This document shows, piece by piece, positions 1 to 9,128 of a stretch of DNA of 64,000 bases. A program made the translations under genes and the position numbers. Under the pieces are notes generated by a model. That model was given only the letters and a program-made list of their open reading frames with translations, made no database searches and was not told the DNA's origin. The stretch's first letter is position 1, and each line of letters begins with the position of its first letter. Source of the DNA: Flavobacteriales bacterium (GTDB taxonomy: Bacteria; Bacteroidota; Bacteroidia; Flavobacteriales_F; PHOS-HE28); assembly GCA_016710965.1 (NCBI GenBank), contig JADJTW010000006.1, positions 1 to 64,000 on the forward strand, read 5' to 3'.

Positions 1-1
1 G

Positions 2-34
2 CAGCCCCTGCTCGAGAGAGCGGGGGTTGTTGTT
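2..34. repeat. 33-bp direct repeat, copy 1 (hairpin-forming)
   Basis: This 33-base sequence recurs without change at 2064-2096. The core CCCCTGCTC...GAGCGGGGG can fold into a hairpin with one mismatch and is followed on the plus strand by TTGTTGTT. The two copies bracket the PKD-domain gene and its downstream spacer. It may be a REP-like or terminator-like element; nothing shows that it moves. Confidence 0.7.
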
Positions 35-72
35 TGTAGGATGTGTGCAAAGTGGGTGCCCGGGTCCCCTAC

Positions 73-107
73 GCTACCGCGGATTTACGATCCGTGGCCA
101 GTGTAGC
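73..107. repeat. REP-like hairpin CCGCGGAT/ATCCGTGG
   Basis: An 8-bp stem (77-84 with 90-97, one mismatch) around a 5-base loop is extended by an outer GCTAC/GTAGC pairing (73-77 with 103-107). A similar CCACGGAT...ATCCGTGG hairpin lies at 9093-9122. The shape suggests a dispersed palindromic element. The rest of 35-186 holds nothing recognisable. Confidence 0.45.
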
Positions 108-186
108 CAAATGACGAGGAGTGATGCGGCTCACAGATCTTAACCAGCTAGAAAATTCGCGTAGGCAGGAAGCTTCATCAGCATGG

Positions 187-1606
187 TCATTGCTTGATGA
201 AGCGGCTCCTTAGTTCCTGTCCGCGCCATTCAGCGGACAAGAAGTAAAGTCCTGGAGATAGGTCGGAGACATCGATATCCATGACCGTCCCGTAGATGCT
301 CATGGTCCTGATGAGGTCGCCTACTGCATTCGTCAGCCGCAAGAAAGTTCCCAGCACTCCTTCGTTCCATCGAAGCTGCAACACATCTGTGGCCGGGTTC
401 GGGTACAACACGTAACGGTCCTGAGCCGACTCTTCGATCCCCACCATCACCGACAACACAACCACGTTGCTTGTGTTGTGGCACGAACTGCCCGGGGCCG
501 TGACCTACGCAGCGGTACTGGTAGTTGCTCCACCAGTTCTGGCAGTTGGATACGGTAAGTGTGTCCGTAGTCACCCCGCTATATGGGCCGGCATCGAAGA
601 GGTCCTGCCAGCCTAATCCGGCGTTCTGCTGCCATTGTTTTGTGGATCCAGGTTCGGTGTCGATGAAGAACTGCGCGCTGCCGTTCTCGTAGGCCATGGC
701 ATTCTGCGGTTGCGGATCGATGATGCAGGATGGCGGAGCGACATAAAAGGGGTTCCTGATGATCAATGTGTGCGCCATGCGGTTGTTGCACGCGTGGTTC
801 GGGTCGGAATTGCGCCGCGTTACGGTTTGCCATTTGCCCGCAGCGCCACCATAGTATGGAAAAGTGAACGTGGAGGTTTGCCCAATAAGGGCGATGGGAT
901 TTCCAAAGCCAGAGATCAATATCGTGTCGGCTCCAGGAGGCCCCAGCGGTTTGAACGTGCCGACAGCACCCCCAGGCTGATAATCGATGGAGTATTCGAA
1001 ATCGGCCGAGCAGGTGTCGTAGCTGATCGCCGGGTCGTAGTTGTAGGGTAGCGACCGGTAATAGGCCCGGCGGAACACGCTGCCCTGGATCGAATCATTC
1101 GATGTGTAGCGCATCCTGGACATGGTCAACGAGGATCCCCAATTGCTCAAGTTGTACCAGTTGCCTGGCGAGGAGTTCTGGGAGCCCACGGCATCGATGT
1201 GCCTCCACATGCCCGCACAACCAATGGAGGCATCGTTCACCTCCACGTAATCGGTGCCATTATAACTGAAAATGGAGTCCGTTGTGTATGGCTCACAAAC
1301 CGTGTCGAACGGACGCGAGATCGAAAGCCACTCTTGATGGTAGCCGTGGCACAAGCTCACGGTGTCCCGCACATGCAGGGTTACCTGGAAGGTGCCCGCT
1401 TCAATAAAGACATGGACCGGGTCGGTCCCGTAGGCGGTAGAGCCGTCACCGAAGTTCCAGTAGTAGTGGGCGTTCGCTACTGAGGAGAGATCAGTGAATG
1501 TCACAGTATCCCAATTCGCCACATGGCTGAAGTTGGCTGTGCACTGCGCATACCCATCGGTCAGGTAAACGATGGTGCTAGCTAGGAGAACTGCACGATT
1601 GGACAT
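187..1606 (-). CDS. PKD-domain T9SS-secreted protein, frameshifted
   Basis: This is a secreted protein with an N-terminal signal peptide (start ATG at 1606, hydrophobic AVLLASTIVYL then an Ala-Gln cleavage region). A PKD domain (about residues 25-95, with the WNFGDGS signature) is followed by a Cys- and aromatic-rich middle and a C-terminal type A T9SS sorting domain containing YPNPATD and LSPGLYFL. The reading frame breaks near 505: the upstream frame reads through YQYRCVG into nonsense, while the sorting domain lies one frame over. Removing one base of the CC at 504-505 joins them as RCVVTAPGSSC. PKD domains in such proteins are usually adhesive or structural; substrate is unknown. The single-base break could be a consensus error or a real lesion. 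Confidence 0.75.
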
Positions 1607-1978
1607 TGGCAAGTGTTCTAGAAAGTGTAGGAAAGGTATTGTGTTTCTCGCCCTACGCGCTCCGTTACTGTAAGAACGTTACCTGGCTCCACAGCTTGCG
1701 CGTACAAAGCAGCGGTTGCGCTCTCCATCTCAGTAGGGTCTCGTTCGTTCCCGAGCCCCGCAGCGGTCTCCCGTCTCGGGGACCATCAGCATCATCTATG
1801 ATCATCTGGATCACTCCAGCATCACCACCTGTTCCTTGGGCACCTTCACACTGTAGCCGAAGCGCCATTGCCTTGGTGCGCGGCTCCACCTTCACCTTCC
1901 AGGTGAGGAGGTGTCGGGTACACACCAAGGCCCATGATCCGACGTTCCTACGGTACGGTGGGCCAGCCCCGCGAATGA

Positions 1979-1996
1979 CCCCGGCCTTCGCTGGGG
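1979..1996. repeat. REP-like palindrome
   Basis: The sequence CCCCGGC-CTTC-GCTGGGG forms a short stem-loop preceded by GAATGA. It resembles the 2123-2141 and 24166-24186 palindromes, which are also flanked by ATGAC or GTCAT, and suggests one dispersed family. Confidence 0.45.
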
Positions 1997-2063
1997 CAAG
2001 CCTGCAAACATGATCGGCTCAGCCCGAGGAACGATGCGCCGGCTGGCGGCGTGTTGGTGTCGA

Positions 2064-2096
2064 CAGCCCCTGCTCGAGAGAGCGGGGGTTGTTGTT
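2064..2096. repeat. 33-bp direct repeat, copy 2
   Basis: This is an exact second copy of the 2-34 sequence in the same orientation, lying just upstream of the 2123-2141 palindrome. See copy 1 for the hairpin. Confidence 0.7.
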
Positions 2097-2122
2097 CTTG
2101 GGGTGTTGGTTCTCGCTGACCG

Positions 2123-2141
2123 TCCCGGGTCAAGCCCGGGA
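2123..2141. repeat. REP-like palindrome TCCCGGGTCAAGCCCGGGA
   Basis: A near-perfect palindrome (8-bp arms TCCCGGGT/GCCCGGGA with one mismatch around a CAA loop) is followed by TGACG. The same core, inverted, occurs at 24166-24186 in the arsenic operon, so it is a dispersed intergenic element. Confidence 0.6.
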
Positions 2142-2148
2142 TGACGGG

Positions 2149-2268
2149 TCAGCGCATCTGCGCACATCTGCGGATGCCTCTTGTATTTGTACTTGCATTC
2201 ATCTGCTGTTCCATCTGCGCCATCTGCGGATGCAGTTGCATTCATAATTGCATTCCTCTGCGGATCAG
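2149..2268. repeat. CATCTGCG-rich low-complexity tract
   Basis: Degenerate short repeats of CATCTGCGGATGC (2165-2177 and 2221-2233) and TTGCATTC units fill this tract. It is non-coding in appearance and ends about 75 bases before the Omp28-like gene. Confidence 0.45.
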
Positions 2269-2344
2269 CCCTCCAAGCCTGCACCGCTCCAAGGCCCGGC
2301 CATAGCCTCGCCTACGGTACATTCACCACCCCTAACTCCTCACG

Positions 2345-4396
2345 ATGAAGAAAGCACTTACCCTATTTGCTCTTGCACCTGCCTTTGCCTTCGGCCAATC
2401 TCTGGTCAGCACCGACCCGCAGAACCGCACGGCGCTGTTGGAGGATTTTACCGGCATCCACTGCGGCTACTGCCCGGAGGGCCACGTGATCATGGCCGAT
2501 CTGGCCGCTGTGCATGGCGATCAGCTCGTGAATGTGGGCATCCACGCCAATGTGTACGCCGTGCCCAGCGGCAGCGAACCCGATTTCCGCACGCCAGATG
2601 GTGATGCCCTCGACACCTTCTTCCCCATAACCGGCTACCCCAACGGCGTCATCAATCGCCGCAACTACAACAACCTGCTGGCCATGGGCCGCGGGGCTTG
2701 GGAAGGCGCGGTGAACGCCGCGCTGGCCTTGCCCAGCCCGGTGAACGTAGGCGTCGAAAGCAGCATCAATGGCAATGAGCTCACCGTGCATGTGGTGGGC
2801 TACTACACCGCCAACAGCGGCGCTGGGAGCGACTACATCAGCGTGCTGGTCATGGAGGACCATCTCAATGGCCCGCAGACCGATTATGCCAACGGCAACC
2901 ACGCCAACTACGACCACCTGCACGTGCTGCGCGATTACATCTCCGACACCTGGGGCGAGGACGTGGGCGACCATACCGCCGGCGAAACGGTGGAGCGCAC
3001 ATACACCTACACCCTGCCGGGTACATGGAACGTGGCTAACCTGAAGGTCGTGGCCTTCATCAGCGAGTACCAGAGCGAAGTGTACCAGGCGCGCGAGGTG
3101 GCGGCCGATGGCGGCACCACCTTGGTGATCGGTGCATTGCAAAGCGATGCCCTGGCCTACCGTGCGGGAACCGAGGCCGCCTCCACCACCTTCGATGGCT
3201 CCTTCGCCAATGCGCTCAACGCCGATGAAGACTACGTGATCACTCTGACCAGCTACGGATCGCCGGTGACATGGGCCAACAGCTTCACTGTGGATGGCGT
3301 TGCGCAATCGAACCCGGCCACGATCACCGTCGCCAGCGGCGGAACTGTCGACCTGGATGTGATCGTTACCCCCGACGCCGCACCGGGCATTGGCAAATAC
3401 ACGCTCTCGGTTGCCAGCAGCACCAATGGCGGTGCTCCGGTGCTAACAGCCGAGTACCACGTGATCAGCAACGTGCATGACCTGGTCGTGAACAACCCGC
3501 AGGCCGAGGCGCACGAGCCGCTCTACACCAACGGCATGTGGAACGAGAACTACAAGGCCGTCACCACGCGGGCCGACTTCGTCGCCTTCGGCGAAGCCGA
3601 TGCCTTGACGGATGTGCTCAACCTCTACCTCAACATCAGCTGGACCTTCCCCAGCTACACCGATGCGGTGGCCAACGTCCTCAGCGCCTTCCTCGATAAC
3701 GGTGGCAACCTCATGATCGCCGGGCAGGACATCGGCTGGGACCAGAGCGGTGTCACCGGCGCCTATGGCACGCCCGTTACACAAGCCTTCTACGCCGACT
3801 ACCTGCATGCCACCTATGTGGCCGATGGCAGCAACGCCGATACGCAAGTGCTCTGGGAGGACGCCGATGCGGTGTTCGGCCTGCTGGGCAACAGCACCAT
3901 TATCGATGCCTTCGGTGGCAATACCTATCCCGAGCAGATCACGCCGATCGCGCCTGCCGTGCCCATCATGCGTTACAGCCCCACCAAGATCGGCGCCCTG
4001 CGCTGCGAAACGGGCGGCTACAAGGTGGTCTACTTCGGCATCGGCCCCGAGCAGGTGGCGAGCCAGGCCATTGCGCAACTGATGGTGCAGGCCAGCCACG
4101 ACTGGTTCTATGGACTGGTAAGCGTGGAGGAGTTCGATGCCATGATGAACAACCTGGGCCAGGCCTATCCTTCGCCTGCCGCTTCGCAGGTGAGCATCCC
4201 TGTGGGCGAGTTCACCGGCGCGGCATCGTTGGAGGTGTTCGATGCCACCGGCCGCATGGTGATGACCGAACGTGTGAGCGCAAAGAGCACCATGGTCACA
4301 TTGTACGTGGAGCACCTGAACAATGGATTTTACACTGCGCGTTTGCGCACCAGCGAAGGCAGTGGTGTGGCCCGCAATTTCCAAGTGATCCACTAG
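2345..4396 (+). CDS. Omp28-like thioredoxin-fold protein with T9SS sorting domain
   Basis: This 683-residue protein has a signal peptide (MKKALTLFALAPAFAFGQ) and then an Omp28-type thioredoxin-like domain (about residues 25-230). That domain carries the redox-like motif HCGYCPEGH near residue 40 and a conserved FPITGYPNGVINR stretch, which fits the Omp28 family of the Bacteroidota. A central beta-rich region (about 250-580) precedes a C-terminal T9SS type A sorting domain (about 600-683, with YPSPAASQVSIPV and LNNGFYTARL), so the protein is probably exported by type IX secretion and left at the cell surface or released. Whether CGYC is catalytic or structural cannot be told. A strong intrinsic terminator follows. 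Confidence 0.85.
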   Translation: MKKALTLFALAPAFAFGQSLVSTDPQNRTALLEDFTGIHCGYCPEGHVIMADLAAVHGDQLVNVGIHANVYAVPSGSEPDFRTPDGDALDTFFPITGYPNGVINRRNYNNLLAMGRGAWEGAVNAALALPSPVNVGVESSINGNELTVHVVGYYTANSGAGSDYISVLVMEDHLNGPQTDYANGNHANYDHLHVLRDYISDTWGEDVGDHTAGETVERTYTYTLPGTWNVANLKVVAFISEYQSEVYQAREVAADGGTTLVIGALQSDALAYRAGTEAASTTFDGSFANALNADEDYVITLTSYGSPVTWANSFTVDGVAQSNPATITVASGGTVDLDVIVTPDAAPGIGKYTLSVASSTNGGAPVLTAEYHVISNVHDLVVNNPQAEAHEPLYTNGMWNENYKAVTTRADFVAFGEADALTDVLNLYLNISWTFPSYTDAVANVLSAFLDNGGNLMIAGQDIGWDQSGVTGAYGTPVTQAFYADYLHATYVADGSNADTQVLWEDADAVFGLLGNSTIIDAFGGNTYPEQITPIAPAVPIMRYSPTKIGALRCETGGYKVVYFGIGPEQVASQAIAQLMVQASHDWFYGLVSVEEFDAMMNNLGQAYPSPAASQVSIPVGEFTGAASLEVFDATGRMVMTERVSAKSTMVTLYVEHLNNGFYTARLRTSEGSGVARNFQVIH

Positions 4397-4410
4397 GAAC
4401 AGCACACTTC

Positions 4411-4448
4411 GAAAGCCCTTCCGCACAAGCGGAGGGGCTTTCGCTTTT
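4411..4448 (+). terminator. Rho-independent terminator
   Basis: A 14-bp stem (GAAAGCCCTTCCGC with GCGGAGGGGCTTTC, one G-T pair) around ACAA is followed by GCTTTT. It lies 15 bases after the stop of the Omp28-like gene. Confidence 0.85.
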
Positions 4449-4554
4449 CGGCTGCCCAACCGTTCGCCACCATCGTGGCCATGTATATCCGGCGCGCATG
4501 TTCGTGCGGCGCCATGGGTGCAGAGGGTGTAGGTTGGTGCGCAAACGAGCATCC

Positions 4555-5709
4555 ATGCGACGACCACAACGCGTACCCTTCGCTCTCCTGTTGTCGTGCG
4601 CTGCCACGGGCGCCTTCGCACAAGCGCAGTTCGAGGTGCTGGTGAACAGCCGCGGCACCAACGCGGTACACCGCTACAGCCTCGATGGGACATTCCTCGG
4701 CGAGTTCATCGAACAGGGCGCGGGCGGATTGTTCGGCCCGGAAGACATCCTCTTCCATCCGGACGGCTCCGTGCTGGTCACCGGTTTCGGCAATACGGCC
4801 ATCAAGCGCTATGATGGCGCCAACGGGGCCTTCATCGACGATTTCTCCTCGGGCTACTCGCTCGCCACGCCGTCCAAGATGTCCATCGGCCCGGACAGCC
4901 TCATCTACGTCACACAATGGGGCGCCACGCAGAACAAGGTGGTACGCTTCGGCCTCGACGGCGCATTCGTTGATGAGTTCACCAGCATAGGAACGCCCAA
5001 TGGACTCGGCCATTTCTGGGACGAACTCGGCCGCTTCTACATCTCGGTGTACGGCAATGGCGGCAACGGCTACATACGCCACTTCGACGCTGACGGCAAC
5101 GACCTCGGGGTCTTCATCGATAGTTCCATCCTGCAAGGCCCCACCGACCTGTTGCGATTGGCCAACGACGATGTATTGGTGCAGGACTGGACCACGGGCC
5201 TGGTGCAACGCTTCGATGCCAGCGGGCAATACCTCGGTGTCTTCGCCAGCGGCCTCACCAATCCCGAAGGTCACGCCTTCCTGCCCGACGGCACCCTGCT
5301 CATGGGCGATTGGGGCGTCGACGCGGTACACATCATTGACGCGTGGGGCAGCAACCTCGGCTACTTCACCAGCGGCAATGGCCTGACAGACCCGAACTGC
5401 GTGCGTGTGCGCGAAGTAGCCATGAGCGGACTGTCAGAACGGACGATCACGGACAGTTCATTGAGCGTTGTGCCGAACATCGGTCCGGGTCCATTCGTGC
5501 TGCGCACCGATCGGGTACTCGATGCATCAGCGGTCGTGAGCGTCATCGATGCGATGGGGCGAGTAGTTGAAGAGTTCCCCTGGCCAACAGGCGCCAAAGC
5601 CGTTCCCTTCACCATGCCCGACAAGCCCAAGAAGCGATGCGGCCGGTACATCATCCTGGTGCGCAGCAGCGAGCTGGTGCTGCGTGTGATGGTGGTGCTC
5701 ACGGAATAG
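4555..5709 (+). CDS. Secreted NHL/SMP-30-like beta-propeller protein
   Basis: This 384-residue protein starts at ATG 4555 because that start gives a clean signal peptide (RVPFALLLSCAATGAFAQ); an upstream in-frame ATG at 4498 would add a basic leader. The body is six or so degenerate propeller blades with the repeating pattern of a hydrophobic strand, RFD or RYD, then DGxxLGxF, as in NHL or SMP-30-like sequences. The last 80 residues (VVPNIGPGPFVLR, then GRYIILVRSS) look like a weak T9SS sorting domain. The role is probably ligand or polymer binding at the cell surface; no catalytic motif is visible. Confidence 0.7.
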   Translation: MRRPQRVPFALLLSCAATGAFAQAQFEVLVNSRGTNAVHRYSLDGTFLGEFIEQGAGGLFGPEDILFHPDGSVLVTGFGNTAIKRYDGANGAFIDDFSSGYSLATPSKMSIGPDSLIYVTQWGATQNKVVRFGLDGAFVDEFTSIGTPNGLGHFWDELGRFYISVYGNGGNGYIRHFDADGNDLGVFIDSSILQGPTDLLRLANDDVLVQDWTTGLVQRFDASGQYLGVFASGLTNPEGHAFLPDGTLLMGDWGVDAVHIIDAWGSNLGYFTSGNGLTDPNCVRVREVAMSGLSERTITDSSLSVVPNIGPGPFVLRTDRVLDASAVVSVIDAMGRVVEEFPWPTGAKAVPFTMPDKPKKRCGRYIILVRSSELVLRVMVVLTE

Positions 5710-5899
5710 TACTTCCCTCGCTTGCCCCCACACGCCAGTCACGGATCAGCATTGGGGCTAGGGTGCCCCAACGTGATCGTGGACCCGCCTGCGAGCCTTT
5801 GCGTCAAACGGATCCGGCAACCGGAGCAAAGCCGCGCCCACTGGCCGTATCCACGGTGGGGCGTGGTAAAGAGGCTTGAGCGACGCCGCCAGCGGCCCG

Positions 5900-5907
5900 T
5901 ACCTTGC
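5900..5907 (+). promoter_or_regulatory. Putative Bacteroidota -7 box TACCTTGC
   Basis: The box matches the TAnnTTxG-type -7 element of Bacteroidota primary sigma factor promoters in most positions. It lies 24 bases before the ATG at 5932. No convincing -33 element was seen. Confidence 0.35.
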
Positions 5908-5931
5908 GCAGCGGTGTACTTACCACCCTGT

Positions 5932-8052
5932 ATGAGGACCATCCTATCGCTCCCATTCCTTGCACTGGCGTTCGGTGCTCAGGCCCAATCCGCTTCTGAA
6001 CTGAGCACGGTGCGCGTGATGGCGGTGGTTTCGCAAGTCCCGCCCCGGATCACCTTGCAATGGCAGGCCGTGTCAGGCGCCACAGGCTTCACCATTTACC
6101 GGCGAGCCGCCAACGAGAACGGTTGGACGTCGCCGCTGGCCACCTTGCCAGGAAGCGCCCAAACCTATGCGGATGCCACGGTACAAGTCGGCACGGCTTA
6201 CGAATACAAGGTGGTGCGCAACGCGGCCCAATCCGGTTACGGCTACATCCGCTCGGGGATCAGCGTGCCCGAGGTTGATCAGCGCGGTAAGTTGGTATTG
6301 CTTGTCGAGTCGGTATTGGCCGCTGGTCTTGCACCGGAGTTGGACCAGTTGCAAACGGACCTGGAGGGCGATGGATGGATCGTGCTGCGGCATGACGTGT
6401 CAGCTGGCGCCAGCCCTGTGAGCGTGCGTGCGGTAATTATTGCCGATCACGCGGCCGATCCCGGCAGGGTGAAGGCTGTGTATATCGTCGGCCATGTTCC
6501 TGTGCCGTATAGCGGCGATGTGAACCCCGATGGGCACATCGAACATCTCGGGGCGTGGCCGTGCGATGGCTACTACGGCGACATGGATGGTGCCTGGACC
6601 GATACCCAGGTGAACAACACTTCTGCCAGCTACACGCGCAACCACAACGTGCCGGGCGATGGGAAATTCGATCAGAGCGACATGCCTTCACCGGTGGAAC
6701 TGCAGGTAGGTCGTGTTGACCTGAGCCGCATGGATGCCTTTCCGCTCAGCGAAGTGCAGCTTACAAGGCAATACCTCGCGAAGGCCCATGCGTGGAAGAC
6801 GGGCGAGATGACCGTACCAGCGCGAGCCTCGGTGTGGGACAACCTCACGTGGGTGGGCACGCCTCTCGCCTTCTCCGGATTCGCTGGTGCGGCGCCGTGC
6901 GTAGGTGTTGACTCCGTGCTCGATCTGAACGTGCAACAGCAAATGTTCTTCTGGCAGCACTATCAAGCCACCGACGAGCTCTTCACCTTCCAGTGCAGCA
7001 CGGGATTGCTGGGCGCCGGCGTCAGCGGCACCACCTTCACTGGCACCAGTAATGGTCTGAGCACCGCCGACCTGATCGCGAACGAGCACGGTGGCGTATT
7101 CAACATGTCGGTGGGCAGTTACTTCGGCGATTGGGACAACCCGGACAACTTCCTGCGGGCATCGTTGGCCAGTGGGAACAGCTTGGTGCATGCCTGGAGC
7201 GGTATGCCCATCTGGTACGTGCATCCCCTCGCCATGGGCGAGCCCATCGGTTATTGCGCATTGCGCACGATGAACAATACCCCCACGGACTTCGCGCCGC
7301 AGAACGGCGGCTGGCAGGCCTCTCCGATGAGCCGTACGCACCTGGGGTTGATGGGCGACCCCTCCCTGCGCCTGCGATACATCGCGCCTCCCTCCGATCT
7401 GGTGGCGACGAACGATCAATGGTTCGCCTCCTTCAACTGGTCGGCTTCCCCGGAACCGGTTGATGGCTATCACATCTACCGCATCGATGAGGCCACGGAG
7501 TCCATCGTGCGAATCACGTCTGCAGCCGTTCAAGGCACCTCGTATACCTCCAGCGCTCCTTTCGATCCCGGCGCGCGCTATATGGTGCGGGCCATCAAGT
7601 TGATGACAACACCGTCAGGATCATATCATGATCTGTCTTTGGGGGCAATGGCCATTGCGCAAGGTCAGCAGGTGCCCGATTGCCTGGGCGTGCTTGGAGG
7701 TGCTGCCATACCGGGAACCGCCTGCGATGATGGCAACGCCTCGACGGTCGGTGAGGTCTACGATGCGACGTGTACCTGCCTGAGTTCCTCGATCGGTATC
7801 CCGGAGCAGGGGAGGGGATCGCTGCGCGCATGGCCTTCGCCCGCCGATGGATCGCTCTATGTCGCAGCGCCTTTCGTCACCGGCGAGCTTGTATTGCGGT
7901 CATCAACGGGAGGCATCATGCGTCGCCAACGCATGGAAGGTGATCGCGCACGCGTGGATGTCGGGGCTTTCCCCTCCGGCGTGTACCTGCTGGAGTACAC
8001 AGCCGACTCGCGCACGCTGCCGATGAAGTTGCGGTTCGTGGTGCAGCGCTGA
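5932..8052 (+). CDS. T9SS protein with gingipain-like (C25-like) domain, paralog 1
   Basis: This 706-residue protein starts at ATG 5932, giving signal peptide ILSLPFLALAFGAQAQ. A fibronectin III-like domain follows (about residues 25-110, ending TAYEYKVVR). A long domain (about 115-480) carries AVYIVGHVPVPYSG, DGYYGDMDGAW and VELQVGRVDLS, a pattern resembling the C25 gingipain fold. The usual catalytic GHG and Cys positions read CSTGLLG and MSVGSYFGDWD, so peptidase activity is doubtful. A second fibronectin-like domain (about 485-575), one CDDGN cysteine unit and a T9SS sorting domain follow. The same N-terminal layout occurs at 55815 and 61674, but there the tail is hugely expanded. It ends 4 bp from the convergent gene. 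Confidence 0.7.
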   Translation: MRTILSLPFLALAFGAQAQSASELSTVRVMAVVSQVPPRITLQWQAVSGATGFTIYRRAANENGWTSPLATLPGSAQTYADATVQVGTAYEYKVVRNAAQSGYGYIRSGISVPEVDQRGKLVLLVESVLAAGLAPELDQLQTDLEGDGWIVLRHDVSAGASPVSVRAVIIADHAADPGRVKAVYIVGHVPVPYSGDVNPDGHIEHLGAWPCDGYYGDMDGAWTDTQVNNTSASYTRNHNVPGDGKFDQSDMPSPVELQVGRVDLSRMDAFPLSEVQLTRQYLAKAHAWKTGEMTVPARASVWDNLTWVGTPLAFSGFAGAAPCVGVDSVLDLNVQQQMFFWQHYQATDELFTFQCSTGLLGAGVSGTTFTGTSNGLSTADLIANEHGGVFNMSVGSYFGDWDNPDNFLRASLASGNSLVHAWSGMPIWYVHPLAMGEPIGYCALRTMNNTPTDFAPQNGGWQASPMSRTHLGLMGDPSLRLRYIAPPSDLVATNDQWFASFNWSASPEPVDGYHIYRIDEATESIVRITSAAVQGTSYTSSAPFDPGARYMVRAIKLMTTPSGSYHDLSLGAMAIAQGQQVPDCLGVLGGAAIPGTACDDGNASTVGEVYDATCTCLSSSIGIPEQGRGSLRAWPSPADGSLYVAAPFVTGELVLRSSTGGIMRRQRMEGDRARVDVGAFPSGVYLLEYTADSRTLPMKLRFVVQR

Positions 8053-8056
8053 GCGT

Positions 8057-9031
8057 TCAATCACCATCCTCCATAAGCGCTGCACGCTGCGTCAGCTCGT
8101 GGTAGCAGAGCACATCCTCGGCGAAGCAATGGATCACCATGCTCTTGCGGCTGGCGTTCGGCATGGTCATCTTCTTTCCGCCATGCAGCAGGTTGGCGTG
8201 CCAGATGAGCACATCACCGGGCTGTGCCAGGAACTCCTGCGCCGGGAACCCGCCATTGCGGATCTCCTTATCAATGGCCTCCTCGTAGCGCGCGTACGCG
8301 TCATCGCCAATGACGAAGCGGTTGCCGCCGTGGTCGTAGCTGTTGTTGAGCAGGTAGGGGAGCTTGTGGCTGCCGGTGTGGTAGATCAAGGGGCCGTTGT
8401 CCGGCGTCATCGGCTCCAATGCGATCCAGGCGGCGATCATGTACCCAAGCGGGTGCGTGGTCATGTGGATGCTGTCGCTGTGCGCGTGCTGCTCGCTGCC
8501 GGTGAGGAAGTTGATGCTCTGGAACACCCGCACCTTCTTGCCCAGCAGGAAGTCCATCACATCCAGGATGCGCCGGTCATGCACGTGCTTGCGCAGCACT
8601 TCGCTGTGGTGGAAGGCGAACATGATCTTGCGGCCGGTGAAGTTGAAGTCGACCACCTTGTCGCTGATTAGGCGGTCCACTTCGGCATTCATGGCAGCTA
8701 CTTCATCCGCGCTGAAGAGGCCTCGCAGGATGACGTACCCGTCCGACGGCCAGCGCATGATCGCCTCGCGTGTTGCGGGATCAAAGCGCCGGAGCTCCAC
8801 CGATGCGCTGAGCTTGGCATGCGCCTCCGGTCCATCGAGCCACGGTTGTTCGCTGGTGCCCTTCGGCAGGTGGCTGCTATTGATGGGCAATAGCACGCTG
8901 CGCCGCACGCCGTACTTGCGGTACATGCGGCGTGCGTGCGCCAGCTTCTTCATGTTGAAGAAGTTGAGCAGGACGTAGTTCACCTTCACCTTCCGCAGGC
9001 GCCCGTAGTAGCGGTCGAGCCATTTGCGCAT
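8057..9031 (-). CDS. Phytanoyl-CoA dioxygenase (PhyH) family protein
   Basis: This 324-residue protein is a probable Fe(II)/2-oxoglutarate-dependent hydroxylase. The iron triad is visible as HSD in HAHSDSIHM (about residue 200) and the distal His in WHANLLHGG (about 285), followed by a basic residue in SRKSM that could bind 2-oxoglutarate. The N-terminal 80 residues are basic and outside the core domain. The substrate cannot be inferred; relatives act on lipids, mono-amino acids or small metabolites. The gene stands alone, convergent with the upstream T9SS gene, and has a -7-like box almost touching its start codon. Confidence 0.75.
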   Translation of the reverse strand: MRKWLDRYYGRLRKVKVNYVLLNFFNMKKLAHARRMYRKYGVRRSVLLPINSSHLPKGTSEQPWLDGPEAHAKLSASVELRRFDPATREAIMRWPSDGYVILRGLFSADEVAAMNAEVDRLISDKVVDFNFTGRKIMFAFHHSEVLRKHVHDRRILDVMDFLLGKKVRVFQSINFLTGSEQHAHSDSIHMTTHPLGYMIAAWIALEPMTPDNGPLIYHTGSHKLPYLLNNSYDHGGNRFVIGDDAYARYEEAIDKEIRNGGFPAQEFLAQPGDVLIWHANLLHGGKKMTMPNASRKSMVIHCFAEDVLCYHELTQRAALMEDGD

Positions 9032-9036
9032 CGGGG

Positions 9037-9044
9037 CTAAGGTA
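9037..9044 (-). promoter_or_regulatory. Putative -7 box TACCTTAG
   Basis: Read on the minus strand, this TAnnTTnG-like box lies only 5 bases before the ATG at 9031, implying a leaderless or nearly leaderless transcript for the dioxygenase gene. Confidence 0.35.
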
Positions 9045-9092
9045 GAAGGAGGCAGAACGATCCGCAGATGATGGTCATCAACGCCAAGCGAT

Positions 9093-9122
9093 CCACGGAT
9101 AGAGTTCGTCTGGCATCCGTGG
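9093..9122. repeat. Hairpin CCACGGAT/ATCCGTGG
   Basis: Perfect 8-bp arms lie around a 14-base loop, in the spacer between the SCO gene stop and the dioxygenase start. It resembles the 77-97 hairpin. It may act as a terminator for the SCO operon or be a REP-like element; no T-run follows. Confidence 0.45.
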
Positions 9123-9128
9123 TATGTT

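Larger units (their letters stand above)
1607..2344. other. 738-bp gene-poor spacer rich in repeats
   Basis: No convincing gene was found. The spacer holds REP-like palindromes at 1979-1996 and 2123-2141, the second copy of the 33-bp repeat at 2064-2096, and a low-complexity CATCTGCG stretch at about 2149-2268. A minus-strand open frame near 1665-1928 has no signal peptide, motif or recognisable domain and was not called. Confidence 0.6.

Noticed and set aside
73..107. tRNA-like stem-loop
   Set aside because: The hairpin has an anticodon-arm look, but no D-arm, T-arm with GTTC, or acceptor stem was found.
1665..1928. 87-residue minus-strand gene
   Set aside because: No signal peptide, motif or plausible start context; composition is unremarkable.
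2248..2604. Small plus-strand gene overlapping the Omp28-like start
   Set aside because: It runs across the CATCTGCG tract and then in a second frame of the Omp28-like gene, which has far stronger evidence.
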